Of a stretch of DNA of 64,000 bases, positions 1 to 11,421 are shown one piece after another. Position 1 is the stretch's first letter. The number at the start of each line of letters is the position of its first letter. The DNA comes from Linyphia triangularis (Eukaryota > Arthropoda > Arachnida > Araneae > Linyphiidae): NCBI GenBank assembly GCA_963978545.1, contig OZ021722.1:14105301-14169300 (forward strand), written 5' to 3'. Made by a program: the position numbers and the translations under genes. The notes beneath the pieces were generated by a model. It had not been told where the DNA came from, did no database searches, and saw only the letters and a list, made by a program, of their open reading frames with translations.

Positions 1-370
1 ATTCGGAAACGGGCACATTGAGAAGAACAATGCATAACACCTCCTGCCAATGCTCGCCTCTGGCTAAGTGTTAAATATACTCTAGCCAGAAACAGAATTG
101 ACAGGAGGTATCACACCTCCTCATTTTTCCAACAGTCATGTGACCTGAAAATAAAATTTTAATTTTTACATTCTTAATTAAAGTGAAATTTGGGAAGTTA
201 AATACATAAATCAGAAAATACATGAATCGTTGCAAATCTATGGAAGGGGGGAGAATTCTAAGGTCAGAGGTAAGGGGTCAGAGCTAAGAATTTAGAAATT
301 TACTAAGCATAGACAGTGTTCACAGGAAAGACTTACACCAATCCAATTTTTTCCCATATTCCATAGATAA
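1..370. other. AT-rich flank, nothing recognised
   Basis: I see no gene or element here. There are short repeats of the word 'cacctcctg' near 40-130 and an A/G-rich stretch near 240-290, but no coding signal on either strand. Confidence 0.5.
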
Positions 371-379
371 CATTTCATT

Positions 380-465
380 AATAATAAAAATAATAAAAAT
401 AATAATAAAAAAAATAATAATAAAAAAATAATAAAAATAATAAAAATAATAAAAATTAAAATAAA

Positions 466-534
<69 letters not shown>
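380..534. repeat. (AAT)n microsatellite
   Basis: Imperfect AAT/AAAAT repeats from about 380 become nearly pure AAT trinucleotides from about 460 to 534. Long Ile/Asn or Leu open frames across this stretch come from the trinucleotide repeat and are not coding. Confidence 0.95.
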
Positions 535-535
<1 letters not shown>

Positions 536-567
536 TTATTATTGTTAATAATAATAATGTTATTATT

Positions 568-613
<46 letters not shown>

Positions 614-1035
614 TTAATATTAATATTAATATTAATATTACTAATAATAATAATGTTATTATTGTTAATAATAATAATGTTATTATTGTTAATAATAATA
701 ATGTTATTATTGTTAATAATAATAATGTTATTATTGTTAATAATAATAATGTTATTATTGTTAATAATAATAATGTTATTATTGTTAATAATAATAATGT
801 TATTATTGTTAATAATAATAATGTTATTATTGTTAATAATAATGTTATTATTGTTAATAATAATGTTATTATTGTTAATAATAATAATGTTATTATTGTT
901 AATAATAATAATGTTATTATTGTTAATAATAATAATGTTATTATTGTTAATAATAATAATGTTATTATTGTTAATAATAATAATGTTATTATTGTTAATA
1001 ATAATGTTATTATTGTTAATAATAATGTTATTATT

Positions 1036-1078
<43 letters not shown>

Positions 1079-1082
1079 TTAT
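533..1082. repeat. 24-bp palindromic AT minisatellite
   Basis: About 20 units of the 24-mer GTTATTATTGTT + AATAATAATAAT, with some 21-bp versions that have lost one AAT. The array is interrupted at about 574-650 by pure (AAT)n and a run of ATATTA units. Each unit is close to self-complementary because ATTATTGTTAATAATAAT folds on itself. It joins the AAT microsatellite directly and probably grew from it. Both strands stay open as low-complexity Ile/Asn or Leu frames, which are artefacts. Confidence 0.93.
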
Positions 1083-1089
1083 TATTTTT

Positions 1090-2377
1090 ATTATTAACAA
1101 CAATAATAAGTGTTAATGCTCGCACTTGGCTGGTTTTTCTTAATAATAAATAGTTTATAATCAAAAGTTGAGTCATAAAAAAATACTTTACGAAATGTGG
1201 CATTATTTTTTAATTTATTTATAAAATAAAACTACTTACAATTTTTTTTTCTCTCCTAAAATATCCAGTGTTGGTTAATTACAATTCCAGTCAAAGGGCA
1301 TGTCTTACCAACACAAATTCTGTGGTAAAAGTGTACAAACTCAACTACCATAATTTATTGTTCGATACGTTTGCATGAAATTTAATGATTGATTACGGTA
1401 AAACGAAAGATGCAGCAATGCATATAAACAACGATAAACTTCATTAAAGGTAAACTTTTGCTTTGGAATAGAAGCTTGCATGTTTATTTTTTTGTGTTGG
1501 GGAATCTTTGAATTGCAACAGATATTACAGTATGTGTTTTAACCGATATTTAACGTTATATATTACTGGCGCGTAGGCAGACTCCTACCTTAACAAACAA
1601 AAGGATGATCCCCTCTAAGGATATTAATTTTCCTAATACGAAACTTTTTCTATCCATTAGTTTTCAAGAGATTGGAAAAGAAACTCTATGTTTAAATATC
1701 AATTTTAACTGACCCTACAATTAACTTCGGTCAAACTCTATTTCTGTGATAGATCGCACAGATGGTTTGCTCTTAAAACTAAATATACTAAATATACTAA
1801 TGAAAAATAAACAGCAAATTATAAATTTTGCTTACCTTGCTTACCAGGGATGTCTGAAGTTACTTTTCAGGATCATTTCCGATTATGATTCTTCTCCTTT
1901 GAACTACATCAGAAACATTTCTTTCCATCTATATACTATCAAAATTTAGAATTTCTTACCTAAGTGGTGCCGATTAGAAATAATAAAAAAAAAAATCTTC
2001 CAGAATCTTGGATGGATTCAATACATGTGATTGTTCGCTTGAGAGTAAAAAGAAAACAATATTGCTTTTTAAATTTTCTTTTCGCAAGAGCTACATGAGT
2101 AGTATATTGTAGCAAAATGGTTCTTAATTAAGAGGGCAACTACTTTCCAGGAGGTCTTTTAGACGAATACTGAACAAAATTTCCGTCTCAAATGTGAGAA
2201 AATAGGAAAAGTCCTTTTAGCTCTACAGTCGTCGTGAGGAGGAAACAGGATAGCCAAGGAAAAATAAAACGTTTCTAAGATGGTTTTAAGACAACCATAA
2301 GTGTTTTATATTAGTTTTATATAGCACAAATTAATCTAACTGTTAGTTTTTCCTTTATTCTTATCAAACAAAAAGTG
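1090..2377. other. AT-rich intergenic DNA, no feature
   Basis: Unique-looking AT-rich sequence with frequent stops in all frames. The longest open frame, about 67 codons at 1746-1949, has no recognisable motif and I treat it as chance. Confidence 0.5.
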
Positions 2378-2390
2378 CCAAAAGAAATTT

Positions 2391-2570
2391 GGTTGGTTGT
2401 TTTCAGATTATCTAGCGCCGTCAGCAACATGAGGGCTATAATGCGCCGAAACATTCGCCATTAGACAAGCCAACATACATTTACAAACACCCATGCCTAG
2501 CATGGGACTCGGAACCCGCAACCTCGCGGTCTAGAAGCTAGCACGCTAACCACTATACAGTTTGGTCGGC
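2391..2570 (-). mobile_element. tRNA-derived SINE, copy 1
   Basis: Full-length copy read on the minus strand. The tRNA-like head lies at the right end (GCCGACCAAACTGTATAGTG) and the tail GATAATCTGAAAACAACCAA at the left. Here the B box carries one extra base (GGTTCCGAGTCC on the minus strand; GGTTCGAGTCC in most copies). It is flanked by a 14-bp target duplication CCAAAAGAAATTTG at 2378-2391 and 2571-2584, as expected of LINE-mediated insertion. Confidence 0.9.
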
Positions 2571-2725
2571 CCAAAAGAAATTTGAAAGAAAACAATTTTG
2601 GTTTTCAATAGGAAACAAAAGAATCTGACAAGTTTTTATTTTATTTCTTTACGTTTCTCAGAAATGCTTTGTAATAGTTTTTTTTTATAAAGAACACACT
2701 TTTTTTTTTTTTTTTATGTATGAAA

Positions 2726-2810
2726 TTCTCTGCCGTACGCATGGGACATTTCGGCTCTTTTTACAACTCGTATACAAATTAGAATTTTAAAATTACCATG
2801 AATCTAGTAG
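2726..2810 (+). repeat. Fragment of interspersed repeat family C
   Basis: The stretch around CGCATGGGACATTTCGGCTC followed by CGTATACAAATTAGAATTTT matches both ends of the element at 32378-33354. This copy appears to be one end only. Confidence 0.55.
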
Positions 2811-3227
2811 TTCCAGGAGTCCTGTTTCCAACATTGGCCAATACCGCTCTACTACCTGGTAAATGTTCTTGGTGGCTCTAAACAGAAGAGTATTCTTGCG
2901 CAAAAGCAACGCGACGGCTAGGCTGTGTATAAGAAAGGACGAAGCTGAACGATTGAACGTTGTTTCAACATCTTCACCTTGTCATTTTGATGAGTTAACA
3001 CCTGAGATAGAAATGCTTTCTCTCAATTTCCTCGTCACAACAATGGGAGGATATTGTGATCTAGACGGATTTAACATGCATTCTTTCAACTTAACAGTGA
3101 CATGCCATCGCAATAGATCGAGGCCACAGCCTTACGAAGATTCAATTCCGTCAGCAAAGATTCGGTCAGACCCAATCTTTGCTGACCTCCAAACAAGTGC
3201 AGTTTAAATGTGACCACTACATGTGGG

Positions 3228-3404
3228 TTGGTTGTTTTCAGATTATCTGGCGCCGTCAGCAACACGAGGGCTATAATGCGCCGAAACATTCATCATTATA
3301 CAAGCCAACATACATTTACAAACACCCATGCCTAACACGGGACTTGAACCAGCAACCTCGTGGTCTAGAAGCTAGCACGCTAACCCACTATACCGTTTGG
3401 TCGG
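3228..3404 (-). mobile_element. tRNA-derived SINE, copy 2
   Basis: Minus-strand copy with a perfect 14-bp target duplication CCACTACATGTGGG at 3214-3227 and 3405-3418. Short open frames on either side (2863-3207 and 3414-3629) are separated by this insertion. They are in different frames even when the SINE is removed, and a stop lies between them, so they do not join into one gene. Confidence 0.92.
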
Positions 3405-3479
3405 CCACTACATGTGGGGTTTGAAGTCTTAAGTGGTGTAGGTCGGATTTTCAAGAACTCTGACTTAAGTTCAGAAATA

Positions 3480-3730
3480 CAATCTATAATCCAGACAACT
3501 TATCCTGACCTCCGTAAATACGCTACAGTGATGTGCGATCCGGTTTTACTACCACGCAATAATCTTAAATGTGACGTCTTGAACTGGGAGGAGACAAGGT
3601 TAGCCAATAGGGATTTGCCAAGTGAGTGACATCATGAAATAGCTCGGTCTAAGCCATACGATTCGTTAAAACTCTTATTGTAACCGTGGTTAGAAAATTA
3701 AAGTATCAAGTAAAATTAAGATTTAAAAGA
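3480..3730 (+). repeat. Interspersed repeat family D, copy 1
   Basis: About 250 bp is homologous, in inverted orientation, to 47401-47655. Shared landmarks in order are CTATAAT..AGACAACTTATCC, ACAGTGATGTG.GATCCGGTTTT, CGCAAT.ATCT, ATGTGACGTC, AAGTGAGTGAC.TCATGAAAT and GTTAAAACTCTTAT.GTAACCGTG. The open frame at 3414-3629 falls mostly inside this repeat and is therefore unlikely to be a host gene. The element class is unknown. Confidence 0.75.
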
Positions 3731-3735
3731 GCTTT

Positions 3736-4740
3736 TTTTTTTTATCAACATATATTTAAGTTTAATACAAAACTATGCTCGCAGGTTATCAATATTACTA
3801 TATAAGTTGTGATTTTGCTAGGAACTATATCTTTGAAGCGGAAGGATCCGTCCTACAGAGCATGCAATGAGGTCATGATAAGTTGTCTTAAGTCTTGGAC
3901 TTTAGAAGGACTAATCTGTTGAAAAGAAATATTAACTAAGTTGCGACCTCAATAGTTCACCGCCAGGTGGCAGCCCTATACATAGCAGGTTGTTAGTTAA
4001 GAGTGAAAACTTCTGTTTCTCAAAATGAAGAGTAATTGACTTACACCACTTTGAATTCAACCTCCTTCATATATCAAATGCACATTTATCACTTTTTCAA
4101 TAAGTATGATCATACCTTAGAATATTTGGTTATGAAAACTTCACTCTTTTTATACGAAGGTACAAATTTTCAATACTTCAGATGCAAAACTTCCACACAC
4201 ACAAAAAAAAGCATATAAAAAGATGTTTTGTTAGATATTTTATTCATTTTAATATTATGTCAAATGCTACAAAACTACGATTAAAACTACTTTTTGTTTG
4301 AAGTATAACTATTCACATACACCACACAAGCTATACTAAAAAAAAAAAACTAAAAAAAAAACATTTCATTATTCTTTAAAAATTTAACAAAAAGTAAAAT
4401 TATAACAAACCACCAGACCATTACTGAAACCATTTAACAAGAAACAAAGCATATTTATAAAAATGCATACAATAAAAAAAACAAAAAAAAACCACCAATT
4501 ATGACTTCTACTATTACAAAAACGATAAAGAAATATTATTATTAGATGGATACACTGTTAGGGGAAGAACGAGGTACGTTGGTTCACACTTAAGGACACT
4601 TTAAAGAAGATAATTAAAGTCAAAATAATAAGAATAATTTTAATGTTTTGCTTCAGTTTAAACTCGTTTCAAAGTATCATACAGAGAGTCCCAAAATATA
4701 CCTTCCAAAATGAAACATCAATCTCACAGGTAATACTTAG
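3736..4740. other. AT-rich intergenic DNA, no feature
   Basis: A-rich sequence with several short poly(A) runs (4330-4500). I found no repeat partner in this window and no coding signal. Confidence 0.45.
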
Positions 4741-4748
4741 GGAATGGG

Positions 4749-5115
4749 ATGATTTCTTGGATCTTTCCATCACACAGAACTGATTTATGCAAGATGGTCT
4801 ACGCCCGCATTGAAAACCGCGTTATCTTCGGGGTTTTTCATGAACATTTTTATGAGAATGTTATTGAACTTGATTATTCAAACCCTTATGGCTATGTCGA
4901 TCTTATTCCCGAACGATTTTTTTTTATTTATTGGGTTACATGAAGGATATGATCCTTAAGCATAATCCTATGGCTTTGTTCGACCTGAAATCGAGCACTG
5001 AACGTGAAATAATGGTCATCAAAAGAGAGGCTTTCATAAAGATGGCGACCAATTTCTTTGTCCGTTTGCAAAAAAATCATTGAAGCTGATGGCCTACACA
5101 TGTAAATGACACTGT
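4749..5115 (+). pseudogene. Decayed Tc1/mariner-superfamily transposase, C-terminal part
   Basis: Three plus-strand frames joined by frameshifts read like the C-terminal half of a DDE_3-type transposase. The frame starting near 4784 has the F-M-Q-D-G-x-R-P-H block that carries the second catalytic Asp of the family. The frame at about 4818-4920 gives V-F-H-E-H-F then I-E-L-D-Y, followed by a degraded version of the usual P-D-L-x-P-x-D block in which the third acidic residue no longer aligns. The frame at 4928-5080 reads L-L-G-Y-M-K-D then L-x-D-L-K and N-F-F-V-R-L, matching the family's GYLKD...LK...ENFxxRL tail. A last shift gives I-I-E-A-D-G-L-H-M. In-frame stops occur before and after. Some 80 bp downstream GTTTCGGAACAACCTGTAT resembles the terminal repeat of such elements. 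The N-terminal half was not found. The assignment rests on motif memory, not a search. Confidence 0.6.
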
Positions 5116-5244
5116 CTATTCCTCTATGTATGTGTTCCATATAGCTTTATTTCTTATAGGTATGTTTCGGAACAACCTGTATCTATTAAAATATTAAATT
5201 ACACAGAGTTCTAGATTGTTTAGAGGAAACTTTCAACATAGTCC

Positions 5245-5900
5245 GAGAGGCGACTGCAATTTTTAGACCCCATCAAACATCATTCTGAATTTTTTTATAG
5301 AAATTGGAGAAAAGTGAGTAGATTACGAATCCACTGGTCTGCCGTGGCAAAAATGGCCGAAACTGGTCTGAAATCGACTTGGAATGAGTTGAACTAAAAT
5401 CCGATTGCCAAAAATATGTCATAACTTGCCAAAAATAGAACAAACTTATTCGTCTGGCAACCCACCACATTTTGATTATCAATGAGAAAAAGCGCAAACG
5501 ATTTCTGATCTTTGGCTCGGAAAACTTATACCTTTTAAAAGTAAGCCAAATTGGCGACATCAGTTACGTCATAAGTGACGTAATATTTTTTGCCAACTTG
5601 GCTCCCTTTTAATAGATGCAAGTAGCCCGTCGCCAGATATCTGAATCGTCTACAACCTTCTTAATTGAAAATTAAAGAGTGAGGGTTACCAAAAAAAAAA
5701 AAAAAATGCTCATTATTTGGCAAGTTACGGCGCATTTGGCAATTGGATTTAGATCAACTTATTAAAAGTCGATTTTTGACCAGTTTCGGCCATTTTTGCA
5801 ACGGCAGACCAGTGGATTCGCAATCTACTCACTTTTCTCTAATTTCTATAAAAAATTCAGAATGATGTTCGATGGGGTCCAAAAATTGCAGTCGCCTCTC
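5245..5900. mobile_element. Fully palindromic MITE (family B), copy 1
   Basis: The 656-bp element begins GAGAGGCGACTGCAATTTTT and ends with its reverse complement. The two halves remain complementary almost to the centre, where TTACGTCA-TAAG-TGACGTAA (5564-5583) forms an 8-bp stem with a 4-nt loop, within a base or two of the geometric midpoint. The outer ~180 bp of the arms are best preserved; the inner part, including AAGCCAAATTGGC versus GCCAACTTGGCT, is more diverged. Flanking pentamers AGTCC and AGTCT may be a 5-bp target duplication with one mismatch. No transposase is encoded. A second copy lies at 32489-33137. Superfamily not assigned. Confidence 0.85.
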
Positions 5901-5905
5901 AGTCT

Positions 5906-6724
5906 AACAGGTTCCTTTATCCATAGAGGAGGGTAGCTTTTAACCCCTTAATAGTGCCCTTGAAAGTGATGACAGATTCATCGACGTTCGTCACCCCCTC
6001 CACACTTTCACTGACTGCAATAGCTCTTGATGACAGTTAATTTATACTCTACGCGATAAAATCCAAGCAATCTGCTCGTATCGATGAAATCTTGTAACTT
6101 GATATCTTCTTAATCAATTTGGTCATATTTTTTTCTATTTGTGTATTGATTACTATGGTGATGATGACCTTTGATAACAGTATTGGTATTCCCTCACTCT
6201 CTGTGATAATATCCAATCAGTGTGTTTGTATGTATGAAGTCTTACGATCTTATGAATTTAAATATCTTTTTAATAAATTTGATCATATTTTTTTTATGAG
6301 TGCATTTTAAAACATCCCTACTTTCACAAAAACTTAGAGCAAAAGCTCAGTTGCTTAATTGACATTATAGACACTATAGAAAAAAACATGACAGTACAAA
6401 AGAACTACTATTTATATATAAAAAATTGAAATCCATATTTTCCAACGTACCACCTCCTTTCCCTTTATAAAATATAACAAAAATCTTATAATTTTTTATG
6501 TATAACATCAAATTTATAATACTCTTAGACATTAAGAACACAAGCATTGAAATCATCCTATTCCATTTGCTTTAAAATATCACACACCAAAACCAACAAG
6601 TATGTAAAGAGGCTTGTTGGCCAAGTTAGTATATTTAAACGACGCTATGAAATAATAATAATAACGTGGTACATATTTCACTCAAAGTTGCTTTTTACTT
6701 AGTTTCTTTATTTTAATTTTGCAC
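5906..6724. other. AT-rich DNA with one short internal duplication
   Basis: A roughly 40-bp word (CTTGATATCTTCTTAATCAA near 6098) recurs in diverged form about 158 bp later near 6256 (AAATATCTTTTTAATAAATT). Open frames here are short and without motifs. Confidence 0.4.
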
Positions 6725-6728
6725 TTAA

Positions 6729-7220
6729 GGGGGATCAGGAAGACAAAATTTTTAGTGCATCACTATATTTGAAATGTTATCTACAAAATGGTTTAACTTG
6801 GTGGGCAATGCACTCATCCAAAGTATTTTTTAATATTTTTCGAAAAAATAACATCACTGAAAAAATATCGTCTGCTTTGTATTTTAAAGGCTGTTTTCTC
6901 AAAATTCTCTTTTTCATACATATCTACCTTTTTCTCAGGATCTACTCAGCATTTTGCTTGGAAATTTTCTTTCCATATTGTTTTTTTTTAGAAATGTTGA
7001 TTAATTTTTTTTTTTTTTTTAATTTTTATAAAAAAAATTCAAAACCTCATAAATCCTAAAAAAAAAGTTCATTTTTGCAAAAGCATATGTCAGTCTATGT
7101 CAAAATGTTTTAATATTAGCTGTAGAAAATTTTAAACCAATTCTATGAATAGTTTCTGCGAAAAAGGTACATAAAAAAGGCCTTTTTAACATAAACTAAA
7201 TAAAGCCTTCCGATTCCCCT
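6729..7220. mobile_element. TTAA-flanked MITE, piggyBac-like, copy a
   Basis: A 492-bp stretch flanked by TTAA on both sides (6725-6728 and 7221-7224). Its ends are imperfect inverted repeats: GGGGGATCAGGAAG at the left and, read inward from the right, AGGGGAATCGGAAG. TTAA duplication is characteristic of the piggyBac superfamily. There is no coding capacity. Elements at 10880-11421 and 38552-39108 have related ends. The superfamily call is an inference from target site and end sequence only. Confidence 0.6.
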
Positions 7221-7224
7221 TTAA

Positions 7225-8105
7225 ATTTCACATATTTTCGACCCTTTCACTGCCGAAGGTGTAAGAACACGTTGTGTACAAATAGACACTCTTTCCTAAA
7301 CCTACATATTTACGAAAAGAGAAATCTGAAATATTTTGCATATCGCGGAATCAAATTACCAAAGAAACTGACAAATCCATTATTTCCTTTTTTCTATTTA
7401 GTGTCCCTGTTTAACACTAGGATTAAATCCTGTTATTAGGTAAGTGAAGTGATGCACTTTGAAAAGTGTACAATGAATAAACGCATGCATGGTAACTTTA
7501 GCGATAGGTAACCACTAGAGAATATACTAAAGGATTTTCAAAAAATTAGCATGAAGTATGAGTTTATTAACTTTAAGTGTTGTAGGCTAAATCTTTTTAA
7601 ATAAGATTTACATCGAATTACCTCAAAATTGTTCGGCTGTGAAAGGGTTATATTTACAACGAATTGCTTGCATTAAAACCCAAGCAAATTGTTGGAAATT
7701 TCAATTTTGACTCGATCCTATATTTGTACCTAGTAAGAAAAACGAACAATGTTAAATGGATTTGTTTTTAAGAAACAACAGAGGAAAAATATGATGATTT
7801 TATATTTTTAATGTTAATTAATTCAAACCTGTTCTAATCAATAAATCTTCATAAAACTTGGTAAATATACTTTTGAGTCCATTGGAAAAAGACATCCGAA
7901 AAAAAGTTTAACATCTGCTCATATTTTTGCACCAAAAAGAAATATAGCGCATTAAAAATTTGCAAAGCTTAAACTATTATTTTTAAATATTTTTTGAAAT
8001 TTTTTTTATTTTGATATTATTTCTATTCCTATTTTATTGTTTCTCTTTGTTAAATAATTATGATTTTTTAAATTTAGATTTTATTTTTTAAAATTTAAGT
8101 GTTAT
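7225..8105. other. AT-rich intergenic DNA, no feature
   Basis: No gene, no recognisable repeat partner within the window; only poly(A/T) tracts. Confidence 0.45.
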
Positions 8106-8112
8106 TAATTAA

Positions 8113-8182
8113 ATTTTAATTTTTAAATACTAATTTTTAAATATTAATTTTTAAATATTAATTTTTAAATATTAATTTTCAA
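8113..8182. repeat. 14-bp AT tandem repeat
   Basis: About five tandem copies of AATTTTTAAATATT. Confidence 0.8.
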
Positions 8183-8307
8183 ATTTTAATTTAATTTTTT
8201 TAGTTTAATTTTTTAACTTTTATTTCTAAATTTAATTCATTTCTATTTTTTAAGCATGTTTTTAAATTTATATTATTGTACTTTCTCTTATTATTGTCTT
8301 TTTATTT

Positions 8308-8371
8308 CATGAGTAAACATTTTGGGTCAGATTTCCATGGCAGATTTTAATATTAGGAAGCTTATAATAAG
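8308..8371 (+). repeat. 60-bp direct repeat, left copy
   Basis: The stretch ATGAGTAAACATTTTGGGTC followed by AGATTTCCATGGCAGATTTT and AGGAAGCTTAT recurs at 8685-8745 with only a few substitutions. It lies inside otherwise unrelated AT-rich sequence. Confidence 0.8.
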
Positions 8372-8684
8372 TTTCAAGAAGATTTACAGATATCGACAGG
8401 CTCACTGTGCTCTTTATCGATAGATTTTAACAATTTATTGACATTGTTCGTTTTTTAAGGCACTGCACGCATAAAAAAAAAAAAAAAAAAAAATCCGAAC
8501 TATGGCTATATCTTCGGTTTTAAAAATTGTAAAATTTGCGCTTTCCACCAAAGTAATTTTCTTGGAGGATATTTTCGAAGTAAATATAACTTTAAAAATT
8601 TCAATACTAACCCTTAGTTTTTACGTTTTCATTCGTTCTAAAACGCTTCGTTCAGCCTTATTCCAAAATTTCAGTTCATTATCA

Positions 8685-8745
8685 CATGAGCAAACATTTT
8701 GGGTCAGATTTCCATGGCAGATTTTAATACTAGGAAGCTTATTTT
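8685..8745 (+). repeat. 60-bp direct repeat, right copy
   Basis: Second copy of the word at 8308-8371, about 377 bp downstream and in the same orientation. It accounts for part of the open frame at 8502-8792, which I regard as non-coding. Confidence 0.8.
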
Positions 8746-8759
8746 TACGGTTCAGCATT

Positions 8760-9954
8760 AAAATGGTGAGGAGGGGGACAAACTTCAGCTAGAAGAGAGT
8801 TGCAAGAAGTTAGGAGGTTAAGAATACAAACTTGTTAAACCACTGTATTCCTCTATTATCCTACATTGATGAAACATTTTATAGTAATATAATTCCAACG
8901 TTATAGACATTCGTTATTTTTACTTTATTTAAAGTTGTTAATTTATTAAATATTTGTGTTTTTGTAGCTTTCTAAAATATCCATAAGATTCCCAGAAACC
9001 CTTGAGGTTAACTTTTTTGCAATCTTATAATGAATTCAAACCCAAGTTGATTGAGTTGTTACTTTTTCCCTGCGCAAAAGGATCTAAACAAATGCTGTAC
9101 CGTGCATAAATTTCGCAATGTCCAAACTATTTTTCCCGTTTTAAGGAAGAATGTCTTGGTCTATTGTCTTTTAATTGGAACCTATTTGCATTTCATCAAA
9201 TGGGAGATGCCTCAAATTTAGAACCATGCAACAAGCAATTTCCACTTTGTCAATTAATATTTGAAAGCAGAACTTAGGTAGTTATGTTACTAATAGTTGA
9301 TCCAGCGTCATCTCACATGCTATGCGCGCGGGTTGATCCTCTGATCCAGGAGTTCGTCTCTCCGATCTCTGGATGTTACCTACTAATGAACGTCATTGAT
9401 GAATCCCCCCTCCCACCGTTCCTCCAAAAAACTTAAAAGTTTCAAAATGTAAAGTACATTTCAATATTCGTTTGTGACTACTTGAATATTCTATTGAAGT
9501 ATATAAACTGTTGAGTTAACAACTTATGTTTCTAACGCTTTTTAAAGTAAAATAAATATATAAACATAAATATGTTAAGATAAAATCAATGCGTAAAATA
9601 ATATGCACGCACATTTTAGGCAAACACACAAGGTCTGATTGTTTGAATTATGACAACCAAACTTCAAAATGGAAAGAAAAAATATTTTGTGGGTTTTTTT
9701 CGACCATGATAAATCTAATGAGGGCAAAAAAAAAAAAAAAATCGTTTGAATGAGAGATTTAAAAAGAATTGTTTTGTTAATTAATAATTAATCATTAAAA
9801 AAATTACATGTAATTTAAGTTTGGTAGTTTATAAACTATCGTTCAAAATATAAATTACCAAAATATAGTAACTATTTAGGAATTTATCCCTGAAAAAATA
9901 ATTTTTTAACATTAATTTGTCCATTCCTTGTCTTCATTTAAATTACTAACTACT
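8760..9954. other. AT-rich intergenic DNA, no feature
   Basis: A slightly GC-richer patch at about 9310-9420 (GGTTGATCCTCTGATCCAGG) has no recognisable identity. No gene seen. Confidence 0.4.
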
Positions 9955-10085
9955 CGTTACGAAATTATGAAATTTGGTGTATTGAATTTATTTTGGATGC
10001 AAAATCTTAATACAGAATAATATTATAGGGTTTCTATTGAACGTTTTAAAGTTTAATTTAGTTTTAGTATGTAGATGACTCCATA
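9955..10085 (+). repeat. Interspersed repeat E, copy 1
   Basis: About 110 bp around TTTTGGATGCAAAATCTTAA and TTTCTATTGAACGTTTTAAA matches 13170-13285 in the same orientation. Class unknown. Confidence 0.7.
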
Positions 10086-10875
10086 GGGCAAACAATATTA
10101 TATGCAATTATTAAAAACTTTTAATGAATTACAACTGTGTTTTTTTTTTTTTTTTTTTTTTTTTTTGTTAATTATAATTTAAGATATAGCCATTGTTCGT
10201 TTCTTTTACTTATTCTTTACACGCGTATTTTACAATAGAGAATTGATCAAAATCTTTCTCCTTGTTCAGTTTTTTTCTCTCTTTCTTTTGAAGCATCCTC
10301 TACATTTCAAATTCTTCGTCTTTTGATGTACACGCTATTTCTCTCATTTCATTGTTTCTTGGACAAGAGAACCACATAACAGAAAAAAACAGAATTCATT
10401 TCTAAACTACTATCCATAGACCTATAAACAAAAATGGGTTAATAAGCAATGGCATTAAACTGAAAAACAATTCCGTCATGTGCATCAAATTCGCACGTCG
10501 TAATGAATAAAACATTTGTTTTTCAAAAATATCATTAATACAAATACAAAAATGACGACCAACTACAGCCACAGGGCCCATCAAGGTTGCAACTTAACTT
10601 TTCTGAACAATCCCTCAGTATAGATCAAGCTGTCTTTCAAAACTGTTGACTCCGGTACAATTTAAGATAAGGTCAGGCTGATTGTTTTACTTATCAATTA
10701 CTCCATTGTAAAAATAATGCTTCCTTTTCTCCAAGTTAAAATGCGATTTAAATAGCTTATATAAATGACTTCTTTTTCGGTTCCCTGTATTGAACTGAAA
10801 ATCCTTGAAATCCCTCTGTTTGATAAATTCAAACTGCTGAATCAAATCCCTTCTGGGCCTTCTCTAACCATTCAC
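10086..10875. other. AT-rich intergenic DNA, no feature
   Basis: Contains a T tract of about 27 bases at 10139. No gene or repeat identified. Confidence 0.45.
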
Positions 10876-10879
10876 TTTA

Positions 10880-11421
10880 GGGGGACGGAACATGAAAATT
10901 TTTCAGATTATTAATTTTGAGTTTATTGATGTTTGTTAAAATTTTAATTCTTCTCTTTAAAATGATGCCACATTTGTAATTATACCTTATTTTGAAGTAT
11001 TTTTAATAATTTTTTGAAGTAAACAAAGGAGGTATTGAATACACGTTTTTTAATTTCCAAGACGAATTTCTACACACATGGCTTAAAATCTATTTGACAT
11101 AAATGCTTGAAATTTTAAGTACATGTTTTTCTAATGCATTTAAATACTTTAACCCGAGTAATAAATGGTAAGTAGTATATTTAAAAAATTAAAAAATAAT
11201 AAAAAATAACAAGTAAATTTTTTTTTTTAAATTTAAACATTTTTAAAAAGTCATAATTATTTTAAATTTCAAAAAAATTATAAAATATCGTGACAAGGTA
11301 TTCAAAAGTATTCAAATATTATACTGCCAAAAGTTTCATAATGATTGAAGAATCAGTTATTAAATGATGCCCCCAAAGCTGTTGAATTTAACATGAGGTC
11401 CTATGGAGGTTCCGGATCCCC
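10880..11421. mobile_element. TTAA-type MITE, copy b
   Basis: About 540 bp homologous along its length to 38552-39108: shared words include CATGAAAATTTTTCAGATTA, TTTGTAATTATA and TTAATAATGATTGAAGAATC-like text. Ends are GGGGGACGGAAC at the left and GGGGATCCGGAAC read inward from the right. Flanks TTTA and TTCA look like decayed TTAA. Non-coding. Confidence 0.65.

Noticed and set aside
292..1203. Long open frames rich in Ile/Asn or Leu on both strands
   Set aside because: They are translations of the AAT microsatellite and the 24-bp minisatellite; low complexity in every frame.
2863..3629. A gene split by a SINE (frames 2863-3207 and 3414-3629)
   Set aside because: Removing the SINE and one target duplication does not join the frames, a stop lies between them, and much of the second frame belongs to interspersed repeat D.
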